From an uncultured Clostridia bacterium (GTDB lineage: Bacteria; Bacillota; Clostridia; Christensenellales; UBA1242), in the NCBI GenBank assembly GCA_944332395.1, contig CALVJV010000023.1, positions 1 through 41,932 of the forward strand: DNA of 41,932 bases. The letters run 5' to 3'. Numbering within the stretch: the stretch's first letter is position 1; every line of letters starts with the position of its first letter. The translations under genes and the position numbers were made by a program. The notes beneath the pieces were generated by a model. That model was not told where the DNA came from. It did not search any database and worked only from the letters and a program-made list of their open reading frames with translations. This document shows, in pieces, positions 1 to 7,588 of this stretch.

Positions 1-48
1 TGTCTGCAACCGCCTTATGACACAGTTTATTGTGAGGGCACCGTTTAA
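1..48 (+). CDS. C-terminal tail of an unidentified gene (partial)
   Basis: An open frame enters from the left edge and ends at TAA after 15 codons (CLQPPYDTVYCEGTV). The stop lies inside the left arm of a strong intrinsic terminator, as expected for a gene end. The codons used (CTG, CCG, GGC, ACC) are GC-richer than those of the chromosomal genes to the right, which fits a cargo gene of the mobile element that also carries the recombinase. The family cannot be named from 15 residues, and an untranslated frame is possible. Confidence 0.35.
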   Translation, partial: CLQPPYDTVYCEGTV

Positions 49-82
49 ACTGACAAAAATCAGTTTTGCGGTGTCCTTTTTT
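36..82 (+). terminator. Intrinsic terminator upstream of the recombinase unit
   Basis: GGGCACCG (36-43) pairs with CGGTGTCC (69-76), and AAACTGA (47-53) pairs with TCAGTTT (60-66), around a CAAAAA loop. A run of six T follows. It closes whatever gene enters from the left and insulates the recombinase transcript. Confidence 0.8.
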
Positions 83-114
83 GTTTCTCCGCAAAACATT
101 AAAAGGAGGTAAAA

Positions 115-255
115 ATGAGTAAATGTAATCTTGAAATTATTCCAGTAATTATTGAGAACCAACAAAAGAACATTGAAATCGGTAGAGTTTTTTACCGCTT
201 TCTACAAGAAGAATTGAAAAGATTAAAAGGAGAAATGAAAAATGAAAACAAATAA
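115..255 (+). CDS. Small hypothetical protein, 46 aa, overlapping the recombinase start
   Basis: ATG at 115 follows a near-perfect ribosome site (AAAGGAGG, 5-nt spacing) just after the upstream terminator. The product begins MSKCNLEIIPVIIENQQKN and ends with a Lys/Glu-rich helix. The stop overlaps the recombinase start by 14 nt in another frame, so the two are probably translationally coupled. I recognise no family. Its position matches the short accessory ORFs often found just before large serine recombinases. It could also act only as a leader that times recombinase translation. Confidence 0.55.
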   Translation: MSKCNLEIIPVIIENQQKNIEIGRVFYRFLQEELKRLKGEMKNENK

Positions 256-2083
256 AAACAAAATTGAACGCAATCCAAATTATGCGGTTGCATACACCAG
301 ATTTAGCAGTGATAGACAAAGAGAAGAAAGTATTGACGCACAAGAACGAGCAATTAAGTTTTATGCAGACCAAAATGAAATAACAATACTTGAATTCTAC
401 GAAGATAAGGCACAAAGTGCAAAAGATGACAACCGAGCAGAATTTCAAAGAATGATACGAGAATTAAAAGAGAGCAATGTTGGGAAAGTCTTAGTTCATA
501 AAATGGATAGATTTTCTAGAAACATTTTGCAGTTCTTACAATACGAAAAAGATTTTACATCTATGGGTGTAGAAATCGTATATGTTGCACAACCCGAAAT
601 GAATAATAAATTTGTCAAGATGATTTATGCGGCGATGGCAGAACAATTCCTTGACAATTTATCTTTCGAAGCAACAAAAGGAATGATTGTCAATGCAGAA
701 AAAGGCAAACGAAATGGTGGTATGGCACCTTATGGCTATTACCTAAAAGAAGAAAAAGACGAATCAGGAAACATACTGCATACAAAAAACGGGCACAAAG
801 TGCATACTGTTGAAATACAACCAGAGCAAGCGGAAGCCGTCAAAATGATGTATCAAATGACTATTGACGGACACACACGAGCAGAGATTATTGAAGAACT
901 AACAAAGAAAGGTTTTAGGAAAGTTACCAAAAAGAGCCTAGGGAAACAATTTACTGGCACTGCAATTGACAACATTTTAAGAAACGAACGATACACTGGT
1001 GAATATGATTTCCATTATAACAAAGGCACACGAGATAAACCAGTCTATGACACAATAAGGGTAAAAAACGAATTTCCTGCTATTATCTCAAAGGAAATAT
1101 TTCAAAAAGTTCAAAAACTTTTAGAAAGTAGGAAACATCGTCAACCTTGCAATAGTGAAGAAGAATATTTGCTCACAGGCAAGATAAAGTGTGGAGAATG
1201 TGGAGCACAATATAACGGTATGCGCTGTAAAAGACACGGAAAGATGTATACCTATTACAAGTGCGTAAATCAAAGCAGTTATAAGAATGGACAAACTCAA
1301 AAAGAATATTGCCATAATAATTCAGTTCAAAAAGAACCTTTGGAAAGAGCAGTAATAGAAAAACTTAAAAAAGTTGTATTTAATGAAAAATTTATACCAC
1401 AAGTTTTTAATGAATACAACAACTATGTAAAATCTCAATCACTCGATAATGCAATGATTGATGTTTTACAATCAAAACTTAAACAAATTGATGAGAATAT
1501 TTCAAACTTACTTGATGTTATTGGCTGTGGCAATTCTTCCGATTCAATGCTTGAAAGATTGAAAAAACTTGAAAACGAAAAAGAAACAATAAAGCATAGA
1601 CTACAAGAGGAAATGAAAGGAAATAACTATATACCTGCCACGATAAGTGAAGTTGAAAAGGTATATAGAAAAGCACGAGAAACTTTGGATGGAAATGATT
1701 TTTTCGCCAAGAGAAGACTTATCAATAACTTTGTAAATCAAATTTTAATTTACAAAGATAAAGCGGAAATATATATCAATCTTATTCCAACCATTTGCTG
1801 TGCCACTCTTGACCTTGACATACTAAAAACTCATTTGTTTAGTGGAGAATTAACTTTTGGAGATTGGGAACTTGAAACAACAGAGTCAGCAACTAATCTA
1901 TATGAGTATAGAAAACTTTGTCAAAAGCCAAATGCCAAATTCAGAGCAAATATTGAAATAAATGTTATGGGAAAACAGCCTAATTTAGATTGCGGTAGTA
2001 TTTTTACTACCGACAATCAAATAGGGCAACCAAAGCACCTCATAAGAGGTGTTTTTTTAGTCTTTAAAAAGTTTTACCCATAA
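242..2083 (+). CDS. Large serine recombinase (site-specific integrase), 613 aa
   Basis: The N-terminal resolvase domain (about residues 14-165) has the Y-x-R-x-S signature YTRFSSDRQ, with Ser22 as the likely nucleophile, and the KMDRFSRN segment near residue 90. A recombinase domain follows (about 190-300), then a zinc ribbon with two Cys pairs (CGECG near 320, later C and YC) and a coiled coil near 400-460. Length and order are those of phage and ICE large serine recombinases, which cut attP and attB and rejoin them after subunit rotation. CGA is a frequent arginine codon here, whereas neighbouring chromosomal genes prefer AGA or CGT, a sign of transfer. The last codons read through a terminator hairpin and overlap the convergent ATPase gene by 27 nt, so the C-terminus may have been altered when the element inserted. 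Confidence 0.93.
   Translation: MKTNKNKIERNPNYAVAYTRFSSDRQREESIDAQERAIKFYADQNEITILEFYEDKAQSAKDDNRAEFQRMIRELKESNVGKVLVHKMDRFSRNILQFLQYEKDFTSMGVEIVYVAQPEMNNKFVKMIYAAMAEQFLDNLSFEATKGMIVNAEKGKRNGGMAPYGYYLKEEKDESGNILHTKNGHKVHTVEIQPEQAEAVKMMYQMTIDGHTRAEIIEELTKKGFRKVTKKSLGKQFTGTAIDNILRNERYTGEYDFHYNKGTRDKPVYDTIRVKNEFPAIISKEIFQKVQKLLESRKHRQPCNSEEEYLLTGKIKCGECGAQYNGMRCKRHGKMYTYYKCVNQSSYKNGQTQKEYCHNNSVQKEPLERAVIEKLKKVVFNEKFIPQVFNEYNNYVKSQSLDNAMIDVLQSKLKQIDENISNLLDVIGCGNSSDSMLERLKKLENEKETIKHRLQEEMKGNNYIPATISEVEKVYRKARETLDGNDFFAKRRLINNFVNQILIYKDKAEIYINLIPTICCATLDLDILKTHLFSGELTFGDWELETTESATNLYEYRKLCQKPNAKFRANIEINVMGKQPNLDCGSIFTTDNQIGQPKHLIRGVFLVFKKFYP
1993..2012 (+). repeat. Perfect 8-bp inverted repeat inside the recombinase 3' end
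   Basis: CGGTAGTA (1993-2000) and TACTACCG (2005-2012) flank a TTTT loop. It lies 20 nt before the terminator hairpin, within the recombinase reading frame. It could be an RNA hairpin, part of an attachment site or a protein-binding site. Confidence 0.6.
2032..2058 (+). terminator. Intrinsic terminator of the recombinase transcript, inside its ORF
   Basis: CACCTC (2036-2041) pairs with GAGGTG (2046-2051) around an ATAA loop. AAAG before and TTTT after extend the stem, and seven T follow. It is a strong plus-strand terminator but lies before the recombinase stop codon at 2081-2083, so full-length recombinase needs read-through. Confidence 0.8.
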
Positions 2084-4681
2084 TGGTTTTAATAGTTCAA
2101 TAATTAAAAATCCTATTATATTAATTGCAAGTACTGAAATGAACTGCAATATGGTTATTTTTGCCAGTCCAAAAATTGAACCAATAGGCGTAAAGAAAAC
2201 TAGAACTTGAATTAAAAATATTGCTAAAATACTAAAATTTAATACATTATTTTTGAACAGACCTTTTTTAAATACCGAACTTTTTAATTCTTTGCAATTA
2301 TAAGCAAAAGTCAATTCTGTAAAGACTACTGACAACAAGGCCAATGATTGGGCTATTTGAAGGCCATATAAACTTTTTGCGACAAAAAATACGGAGATAG
2401 AAATAGCCGCTTCAATTAGAGCGGAGCCAATGATACCTGCGTTCATAAAAGGAGTAAAAATAGATTTGTTTAGCCCATAGGGTTTTTGTCTCATGGCGTC
2501 TTTTGTGTTTTTTTCAAAGGCTAGAGCAATTGATGGAATAGTATCAGCGACGATGTCAATGTAAAGGATATGAATGGCGGTAATTAGATCTATTCCATAA
2601 ATCATTCCGGCCAATATTAAAAAAATTTCTGCAAAATTGCTTGATAAATTATATAAAATAGTTTTTAGAACATTGCTGTATATTCTTCGGCCTTCTTCTA
2701 CTGCGGTAACAATTGTGGAAAAACTATCGTCCATTAATATTATATCTGCAACATTTTTAGTTACATCGGTTCCGGCTTTTCCCATTCCAATTCCAACATG
2801 TGCCAATTTTATTGCTGGTGCGTCATTAACGCCATCTCCTGTCATTGCAACTACCTTGTTGTCTTGTTGAAATGCCCTAACTATTCGTACTTTATGATTG
2901 GGGTTTACACGAGCAAAAACAGTATACTTTTTCACAAGATTTTTTAACTCATCATCTGATAAATTCTCTATATATTGTCCTTCAATGCCTTGACTGTCTT
3001 TTTTTGCTATACCTATCTCTTTAGCAATAGCCATGGCGGTTGTTAAACTATCTCCAGTTATCATAATGGGTTTAATTTTTGAACTCAGGCATTTTGCCAC
3101 CGCATTTTTTACTCCATCTTTTGGCGGATCTATCATTCCCGCAATGCCTACTAAGATTAGGTTGGATTCATCGTCGGAAGAATAGGTGATTTTTTCTTCA
3201 ATTTCTTTGTATGCGAAAGCTAAAACTTTGTATGATCTTTTACTCATATTTTTTTCTTTTTGTAAAAACTTTTGTTTTGTGAAACTATTTAGATTATAGA
3301 TTTTGCCATTTTTTATGTATTTGGAACATTTAGATAAAATTTGCTCTAAACTTCCTTTGCAGTTAATTATAGTGTTTTTATCGTCTTTATTTATTGTGCT
3401 CATCATTTTTCGATTTGAATCGAAAGCGATTTCTCCAATGCGTTTAAACTTATTTCTTATCTCATCAATGTTTATATTTAGATTTAATAGATATTTGCTT
3501 AAAGCAATTTCGACAGGATCCCCAATAAATGGTATATCTTTGTCGACTGTTCGTTCACTATCGTTACATAGAGCTAAAATATTATTTAGTGTTGAAAGAT
3601 TAGGATTCTGGGTCTTTATATTTTTGTATGTTTTATCGTTACAAAAGATTTCTACGAGGGTCATTTCGTTGGTTGTTATTGTTCCTGTTTTGTCGCTACA
3701 TATTATCTGTGTTGCACCTAGTGTTTCAATAGCAGAAAGTTGTTTTACAATTGTGCGTTTTTTTGACATTTGTTTTACGCCAATGGTTAATGTTGCAGTT
3801 ATCGAAACTGGTAGAACCTCTGGGACAGAGGCTAAAACCATAGAAATACATAACATGATAATGGAAATAACATCCATTTTTTTTATAAGTCCATAACAAA
3901 GAGCTGCAGCAATTAGTATAGATGATAGAATAGTGATAAAAGCGCTTACTTTTTTAACTTTAATTTGCAAAGGAGTTAATTTGTCTTGCTTTTTCGTTAT
4001 GGTATTTGCTATTGCACCTATTTCGGTGTCCATACCTGTTGAAACTACAATCGCTTCAACTCGGCCTTTTACTATAATTGTGCCAGAAAAAAGCATGTTT
4101 TTTCTGTCTTGCAATAATGCATCTCCAGAAATTGTCAAGGTATTTTTTTCCACTGCGAGACTTTCGCCAGTCAAGATTGATTCATCAACCTGAACTCCAT
4201 AATTATTAATAATTCTAGCATCGGCGGGAACCTTGTCTCCAGATTCTAGCAAAATTATATCTCCAACAACTAATTGAGATGCGTCTAATTCTGTCCATGC
4301 ATTATCACGTTTTGTTTGTACCTTAGATATAGTCAAGGTTCTTAACGAATCAATTGCATTTTCGCTTTTTAGTTCTTGGAAAAAACCCATAAGTATATTT
4401 ATTGCAACGCAACCGAATATCACTATTGATTCAATAAAACTCTGGTTGGAAGTAATTGCATACACCAATGAGACAGCACCAGCAAGAATTAATAAAACAA
4501 TCATTAAGTTGTTTAATTGAGATAGAAAGATCTTAATAGCAGATCTTTTTGCGTTTTCTTTTAATGTGTTATAACCATTTTTTTCTAATCTATTTGAAGC
4601 TTCTACTGAGCTTAATCCATTTATTGATGATTCAGTAGTTGTGTATATGTCTTTTATTTTTCCTTGGTAGGGTTTTAACAT
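2057..4681 (-). CDS. P2-type cation-transporting ATPase (Ca2+-ATPase-like), 874 aa
   Basis: A membrane pump that uses ATP to move a cation, most likely Ca2+. Motifs in order: N-terminal cation-ATPase domain (about 10-80), TGES (171-174) in the actuator domain, PEVLP (287-291) in M4, the phosphorylated DKTGT (330-334), TGD and TGDGVNDAP in the phosphorylation domain, and a C-terminal block of about six membrane helices. The M4 and M5 glutamates that bind Ca2+ in SERCA are present (PEVLP, NFAEI). M6 reads IDIVADTIP where SERCA has VNLVTDGLP, so an Asn ligand is replaced by Asp and a Thr by Ala. Ion choice is therefore uncertain (Ca2+, Mn2+ or another cation). The ATG is preceded by a weak GGATAG site. 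The gene is intact despite the mobile element at its 3' end. Confidence 0.92.
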   Translation of the reverse strand: MLKPYQGKIKDIYTTTESSINGLSSVEASNRLEKNGYNTLKENAKRSAIKIFLSQLNNLMIVLLILAGAVSLVYAITSNQSFIESIVIFGCVAINILMGFFQELKSENAIDSLRTLTISKVQTKRDNAWTELDASQLVVGDIILLESGDKVPADARIINNYGVQVDESILTGESLAVEKNTLTISGDALLQDRKNMLFSGTIIVKGRVEAIVVSTGMDTEIGAIANTITKKQDKLTPLQIKVKKVSAFITILSSILIAAALCYGLIKKMDVISIIMLCISMVLASVPEVLPVSITATLTIGVKQMSKKRTIVKQLSAIETLGATQIICSDKTGTITTNEMTLVEIFCNDKTYKNIKTQNPNLSTLNNILALCNDSERTVDKDIPFIGDPVEIALSKYLLNLNINIDEIRNKFKRIGEIAFDSNRKMMSTINKDDKNTIINCKGSLEQILSKCSKYIKNGKIYNLNSFTKQKFLQKEKNMSKRSYKVLAFAYKEIEEKITYSSDDESNLILVGIAGMIDPPKDGVKNAVAKCLSSKIKPIMITGDSLTTAMAIAKEIGIAKKDSQGIEGQYIENLSDDELKNLVKKYTVFARVNPNHKVRIVRAFQQDNKVVAMTGDGVNDAPAIKLAHVGIGMGKAGTDVTKNVADIILMDDSFSTIVTAVEEGRRIYSNVLKTILYNLSSNFAEIFLILAGMIYGIDLITAIHILYIDIVADTIPSIALAFEKNTKDAMRQKPYGLNKSIFTPFMNAGIIGSALIEAAISISVFFVAKSLYGLQIAQSLALLSVVFTELTFAYNCKELKSSVFKKGLFKNNVLNFSILAIFLIQVLVFFTPIGSIFGLAKITILQFISVLAINIIGFLIIELLKPLWVKLFKD

Positions 4682-4745
4682 TCTTTTCTATCCAGTTTGC
4701 GTTCTGTTAATATTGTAATAAAAATTTATTATTTTGTAAAAAAAA

Positions 4746-4770
4746 TAGTAATATATTGTCTATATTACTA
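4746..4770. repeat. Perfect 10-bp inverted repeat upstream of the P-type ATPase
   Basis: TAGTAATATA (4746-4755) and TATATTACTA (4761-4770) are separated by TTGTC. Read on the minus strand the hairpin is followed at once by eight T. It could be an operator for the ATPase gene, an attenuator in its leader, or a terminator for antisense transcription from the tRNA side. The AT-rich stem makes it a weak terminator. Confidence 0.6.
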
Positions 4771-4820
4771 AAGTTGGCTATTAAACTAAGATTAAATTTA
4801 AAATAAATTGCAAAAAAATG

Positions 4821-4849
4821 TTGCAAAAGCCTTTGTGTTGTGCTATTAT
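4821..4849 (+). promoter_or_regulatory. Promoter of the tRNA cluster
   Basis: TTGCAA (4821-4826), a 17-nt spacer and TATTAT (4844-4849) place the transcription start near 4856, just before the first tRNA. Confidence 0.7.
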
Positions 4850-4859
4850 ACAAAAGCAT

Positions 4860-4934
4860 TCCCCGATAGCTCAGCGGTAGAGCACTCGACTGTTAATCGA
4901 TAGGTCGTAGGTTCAAATCCTACTCGGGGAGCCA
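4860..4934 (+). tRNA. tRNA-Asn (GTT)
   Basis: The acceptor arms TCCCCGA (4860-4866) and TCGGGGA (4924-4930) pair fully, followed by a G discriminator and an encoded CCA. The anticodon loop CTGTTAA carries GTT. The T arm (GTAGG, TTCAAAT, CCTAC) is standard. It is first of three tandem tRNAs. Confidence 0.95.
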
Positions 4935-4939
4935 AATCC

Positions 4940-5016
4940 GGCGGCATAGCTCAGCTGGCTAGAGCGCCCGGTTCATACCCGGTAGGTCGATGGTTCAAAT
5001 CCATTTGCCGCTACCA
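4940..5016 (+). tRNA. tRNA-Met (CAT), elongator type
   Basis: A cloverleaf with acceptor GGCGGCA/TGCCGCT, anticodon loop TTCATAC and encoded CCA. The first pair is G-T, not the C-A mismatch of initiator tRNA, and the anticodon stem lacks three consecutive G-C pairs next to the loop. It closely resembles Bacillus elongator tRNA-Met. A lysidine-modified tRNA-Ile2 is the less likely alternative. Confidence 0.9.
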
Positions 5017-5031
5017 CCGATATCCATTTTG

Positions 5032-5106
5032 GGCCCCATGGTCAATCGGTTAAGACATCGCCCTTTCACGGCGGAGTGAGGAGTTCGACTCTCCTTGGGG
5101 TCACCA
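5032..5106 (+). tRNA. tRNA-Glu (TTC)
   Basis: Acceptor arms GGCCCCA and TGGGGTC pair with one G-T wobble, the anticodon loop is CTTTCAC (TTC), the T loop is TTCGACT and CCA is encoded. It is last of the cluster and a terminator follows. Confidence 0.95.
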
Positions 5107-5111
5107 AAGCG

Positions 5112-5136
5112 CCAACTATTTAGTTGGTCTTTTTTA
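5112..5136 (+). terminator. Terminator of the tRNA cluster
   Basis: CCAACTA (5112-5118) pairs with TAGTTGG (5121-5127), then TCTTTTTT. It overlaps the final codons of the convergent ferritin-like gene. Confidence 0.8.
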
Positions 5137-6375
5137 TTTTCTTGCAAGGTCTATATTGTCTTTTTGTCGGTTTTGAAGTTCCTTTATTGGATTTTGTTTT
5201 TCTTGGTATCTATAGTCCTCTCCATGAGAGTTGATATATTGTTGAATAATAAGATGACTCGAAACATTTTTTTCGTCTTTATTAACAATTTTTTGGTATT
5301 TAAAAAAATCGGCTGACTTATCTAGCTTTGATACATCTTGATAATGCTCTTTATCGGAAGTTAATTTTACTGTTTTTTGGAGAACTTTTCGGACATAATC
5401 TTTATTTTCTTTTAGGGCAATTGGTTGTGGAAAATCTGCGCTAAAAGTAAATATATCTTCCCAAGATCTTTTTTCATATTTTTGAAGTAATTCTTTTGCA
5501 GAATGCAAATGCGCTATTTCTTGTTCAAAGCAATCTTCCCAGATTTTCTTTATTTCATCATTCTTTTCGTCATTTATTAAAGACCAGTAAAGATAACATT
5601 CGACATACTCATGAATCAAATTGCATTCAAGCATTGATGTATTTGGATTAAGGAAACTTCCATAATGTGTAACATGTTGTTCTTCAATCATTCCAATTTC
5701 GGAAAAGAGTTTTCTTCCAGATTCATTAAAATAAAAGGAGCCCAAATTCATATAAAAGTTCATGGTTTGTTGTTCTGCTGCGGTTATAATGTGTGAATGC
5801 AAAAGAGTGTTAATATCTAGTTTGTTTTCTGAGACTGAGAATTTAATATTATCAAAAGGATGTCTGTGATGCGCTATTGTTGGCCGTGCAGGCATAATTT
5901 CTGTATATTTTCCAACCAATGTTTCTGCCTTTATCCCAAGATCGTGATCTAAAAGATTGGCGTAACGATATAAATGGTCAAAATCTTCTAACAATGCAAA
6001 ATCTAGCCCATCTTTAAAACTCTTGCATGTAGCATTTTGAGCCATGAATGCAGTTAAGTCCACTGCTAGTTGTTCGTAAGATATGGTTGTTTCAAGTAGG
6101 TTTTCGTCTATTGGTTTTAAGGCCGATATTCGCTTTTGTTGTTGTTGTTCTATTTGCCTATTGAGAGCAATTGATCGACGAATATCATTGTTATTGCAAT
6201 GACGAGAAAAGTTATGTCCAAACCATACAGATTCAAATTCTGATCCGTTTGCAAGTATAATTCTTGTTTTTGTGTAAGGATCAATGTTGTTCTTTTTGTA
6301 AGGGACTGGCTTCAGTTGTTTCCAGTCTAAAATGCAATTAAATATTTTTTTTGGTGTTTCATTGAATGGATTCAT
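5134..6375 (-). CDS. Ferritin-like di-iron protein of unknown family, 413 aa
   Basis: The middle of the protein carries the ligand pattern of a four-helix ferritin-like bundle: Glu201 (AAEQQ), Glu231-x-x-His234 (EEQHVTHYG), Glu256/Glu259 (HEYVECY) and Glu286-x-x-His289 (EQEIAHLHS), spaced about 25-30 residues apart. This predicts a carboxylate-bridged di-iron or di-manganese site. About 190 residues precede the bundle, including a helix with Glu130/His134 and a His-rich stretch (TIAHHRHPF, 166-174). About 110 charged residues follow. There is no signal peptide or membrane segment, so it is cytosolic. ATG follows AGGAG. It stands alone between the tRNA cluster and a divergent alkyltransferase gene. 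Roles in peroxide or oxygen defence or metal storage are guesses, and I do not recognise the family. Confidence 0.75.
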   Translation of the reverse strand: MNPFNETPKKIFNCILDWKQLKPVPYKKNNIDPYTKTRIILANGSEFESVWFGHNFSRHCNNNDIRRSIALNRQIEQQQQKRISALKPIDENLLETTISYEQLAVDLTAFMAQNATCKSFKDGLDFALLEDFDHLYRYANLLDHDLGIKAETLVGKYTEIMPARPTIAHHRHPFDNIKFSVSENKLDINTLLHSHIITAAEQQTMNFYMNLGSFYFNESGRKLFSEIGMIEEQHVTHYGSFLNPNTSMLECNLIHEYVECYLYWSLINDEKNDEIKKIWEDCFEQEIAHLHSAKELLQKYEKRSWEDIFTFSADFPQPIALKENKDYVRKVLQKTVKLTSDKEHYQDVSKLDKSADFFKYQKIVNKDEKNVSSHLIIQQYINSHGEDYRYQEKQNPIKELQNRQKDNIDLARK

Positions 6376-6449
6376 TTTTATTAACTCCTAATATTTAAAT
6401 TATTTTCAAAAATAAAAAAAATAAACCAACAAAATTTTTTTAGTTTATT

Positions 6450-6476
6450 TTGATAGATAAATGTGTATGATATAAT
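6450..6476 (+). promoter_or_regulatory. Promoter for the alkyltransferase gene, leaderless arrangement
   Basis: TATAAT (6471-6476) lies 5 nt before the ATG at 6482, with TTGATA (6450-6455, 15-nt spacer) or TTTTGA (6448-6453, 17-nt spacer) upstream. Transcription should start at or next to the start codon, and no ribosome site is present. Confidence 0.6.
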
Positions 6477-6481
6477 GGTGT

Positions 6482-6790
6482 ATGAGCTTTTATCAAAAAG
6501 TGTATGATTTTGTAAAAACAATCCCCCCTGGTAAAGTTTGTAGTTATGGTATAGTTGCTTTACATTGTGGGAGCCCTAGGGCTTCAAGGTCAGTGGGAGC
6601 AGCTTTGCATAGAAATCCAAATCCAGGAATTATTCCATGTCATAGAGTGGTTTTTTCTAGTGGAGAGCTGGCAAAAAATTTTGCTTTTGGCGGAAAATTA
6701 GCGCAAAAGGAGTTGTTGGAGAAAGAGGGGATAAAATTTTTGGAAGACGGCAGGGTTGATATGAAAAAGTGTTTATGGATTCCATTTTAG
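6482..6790 (+). CDS. O6-alkylguanine-DNA alkyltransferase, DNA-binding/active-site domain only, 102 aa
   Basis: Corresponds to the C-terminal domain of Ogt/MGMT. IPPGKVCSYG (residues 15-24) starts the helix-turn-helix, SPRASRSVGAALHRNP carries the DNA-binding and Arg-finger region, and IPCHRVV (about 51-57) holds the alkyl-acceptor Cys. The N-terminal RNaseH-like domain of full Ogt is absent. Short alkyltransferase-like (ATL) proteins usually have Trp in place of this Cys, so this short form may still repair alkylguanine. Its 3' end overlaps convergent comFC by 4 nt. No Shine-Dalgarno is seen. Confidence 0.88.
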   Translation: MSFYQKVYDFVKTIPPGKVCSYGIVALHCGSPRASRSVGAALHRNPNPGIIPCHRVVFSSGELAKNFAFGGKLAQKELLEKEGIKFLEDGRVDMKKCLWIPF

Positions 6791-7500
6791 TTGATTGTTT
6801 TTAATATAGTTGCAACATAAACGGATTTTGCTCCATTTTCTTTTAAAATTTTTGCGCATTCATTTACTGTTGCGCCAGTAGTAAAAACATCGTCAATAAG
6901 CAAGATAGTCTTGTTGTTGAGCTTTTCTTTTGTGCTAAAGGCTCCAAGAACATTTTCTTTTCGTGCGGATTTTGATTTTCCTGTTTGGCTTTTAGTGTTT
7001 TTTGTCCTTACCAACAAGTCATTGATAATAGGTACATTCAAACATTCGCTCAAATAATTGGCAATAAGTTCGCACTGATTATAACCGCGTAGTTTTATTT
7101 TATCCTGATGCAAAGGAACTGGTATTATACAATCAAAGTATGGTAAATTTGTAATGGGCGCTACTAGAAGGCGGGCAAGATATTTGGCCGAGTATTTTTT
7201 TGAGGAGTATTTTAAACCATATACAAGATTTGCCGATTTTTTATCAAATAGATAGGCATAAACAGCTTTTTCAAAATATAATTTTTGAGATTTGCAGTCA
7301 TCGCATATGGTGTTGTTTTCGTGAATTGGCATACCGCAAATTTTGCATACTGGGCCTTGTGGTTTTATTAACAAAGATTTGCAATTTTCGCAAATAAGAA
7401 AGGTTTTGTCGCAGACTTCTCTGCCGCATATTATGCATGAATACTCTGGAAATAAAGCTTTTTCAAATGCTTCAATTAAATTAAAAATTTTATTTCTCAT
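6787..7500 (-). CDS. comFC: ComF family phosphoribosyltransferase-like competence protein, 237 aa
   Basis: Two Cys clusters at the N-terminus (CIICG...CENC and CKICG...CDDC) form the zinc-binding part. The C-terminal half is a type I phosphoribosyltransferase fold with the PRPP motif ILLIDDVFTTGAT. ComFC acts in DNA uptake during transformation; relatives in non-competent bacteria may have other roles. I chose the ATG at 7500 over an in-frame TTG at 7506. No ribosome site precedes it, and a TAATAT box lies 6 nt upstream. It is divergent from xth. Confidence 0.9.
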   Translation of the reverse strand: MRNKIFNLIEAFEKALFPEYSCIICGREVCDKTFLICENCKSLLIKPQGPVCKICGMPIHENNTICDDCKSQKLYFEKAVYAYLFDKKSANLVYGLKYSSKKYSAKYLARLLVAPITNLPYFDCIIPVPLHQDKIKLRGYNQCELIANYLSECLNVPIINDLLVRTKNTKSQTGKSKSARKENVLGAFSTKEKLNNKTILLIDDVFTTGATVNECAKILKENGAKSVYVATILKTIN

Positions 7501-7549
7501 ATACAAATATTAACATGTAAATAAAAATAATAAAAAGAAAATTTAGCAT

Positions 7550-7577
7550 TTGCTTTTTTTATTTTACCAAATATGAT
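7550..7577 (+). promoter_or_regulatory. Promoter of the xth operon, near-leaderless
   Basis: TTGCTT (7550-7555), 16-nt spacer, TATGAT (7572-7577). The expected start is about 5 nt before the ATG at 7589. No ribosome site is visible. Confidence 0.5.
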
Positions 7578-7588
7578 AATATTGGTTT

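Noticed and set aside
3303-3896. 197-codon open frame on the plus strand inside the first P-type ATPase
   Set aside because: It is antisense to a well-conserved ATPase gene; its product has shadow-type hydrophobic composition and no ribosome site.
4682-4859. Riboswitch in front of the first P-type ATPase
   Set aside because: Only the AT-rich palindrome is present; no conserved riboswitch core such as those of Mn2+ or Mg2+ sensors could be recognised.
4940-5016. Initiator tRNA or tRNA-Ile2 identity for the CAT tRNA
   Set aside because: No C-A mismatch at the acceptor end and no triple G-C anticodon stem; sequence resembles elongator tRNA-Met.
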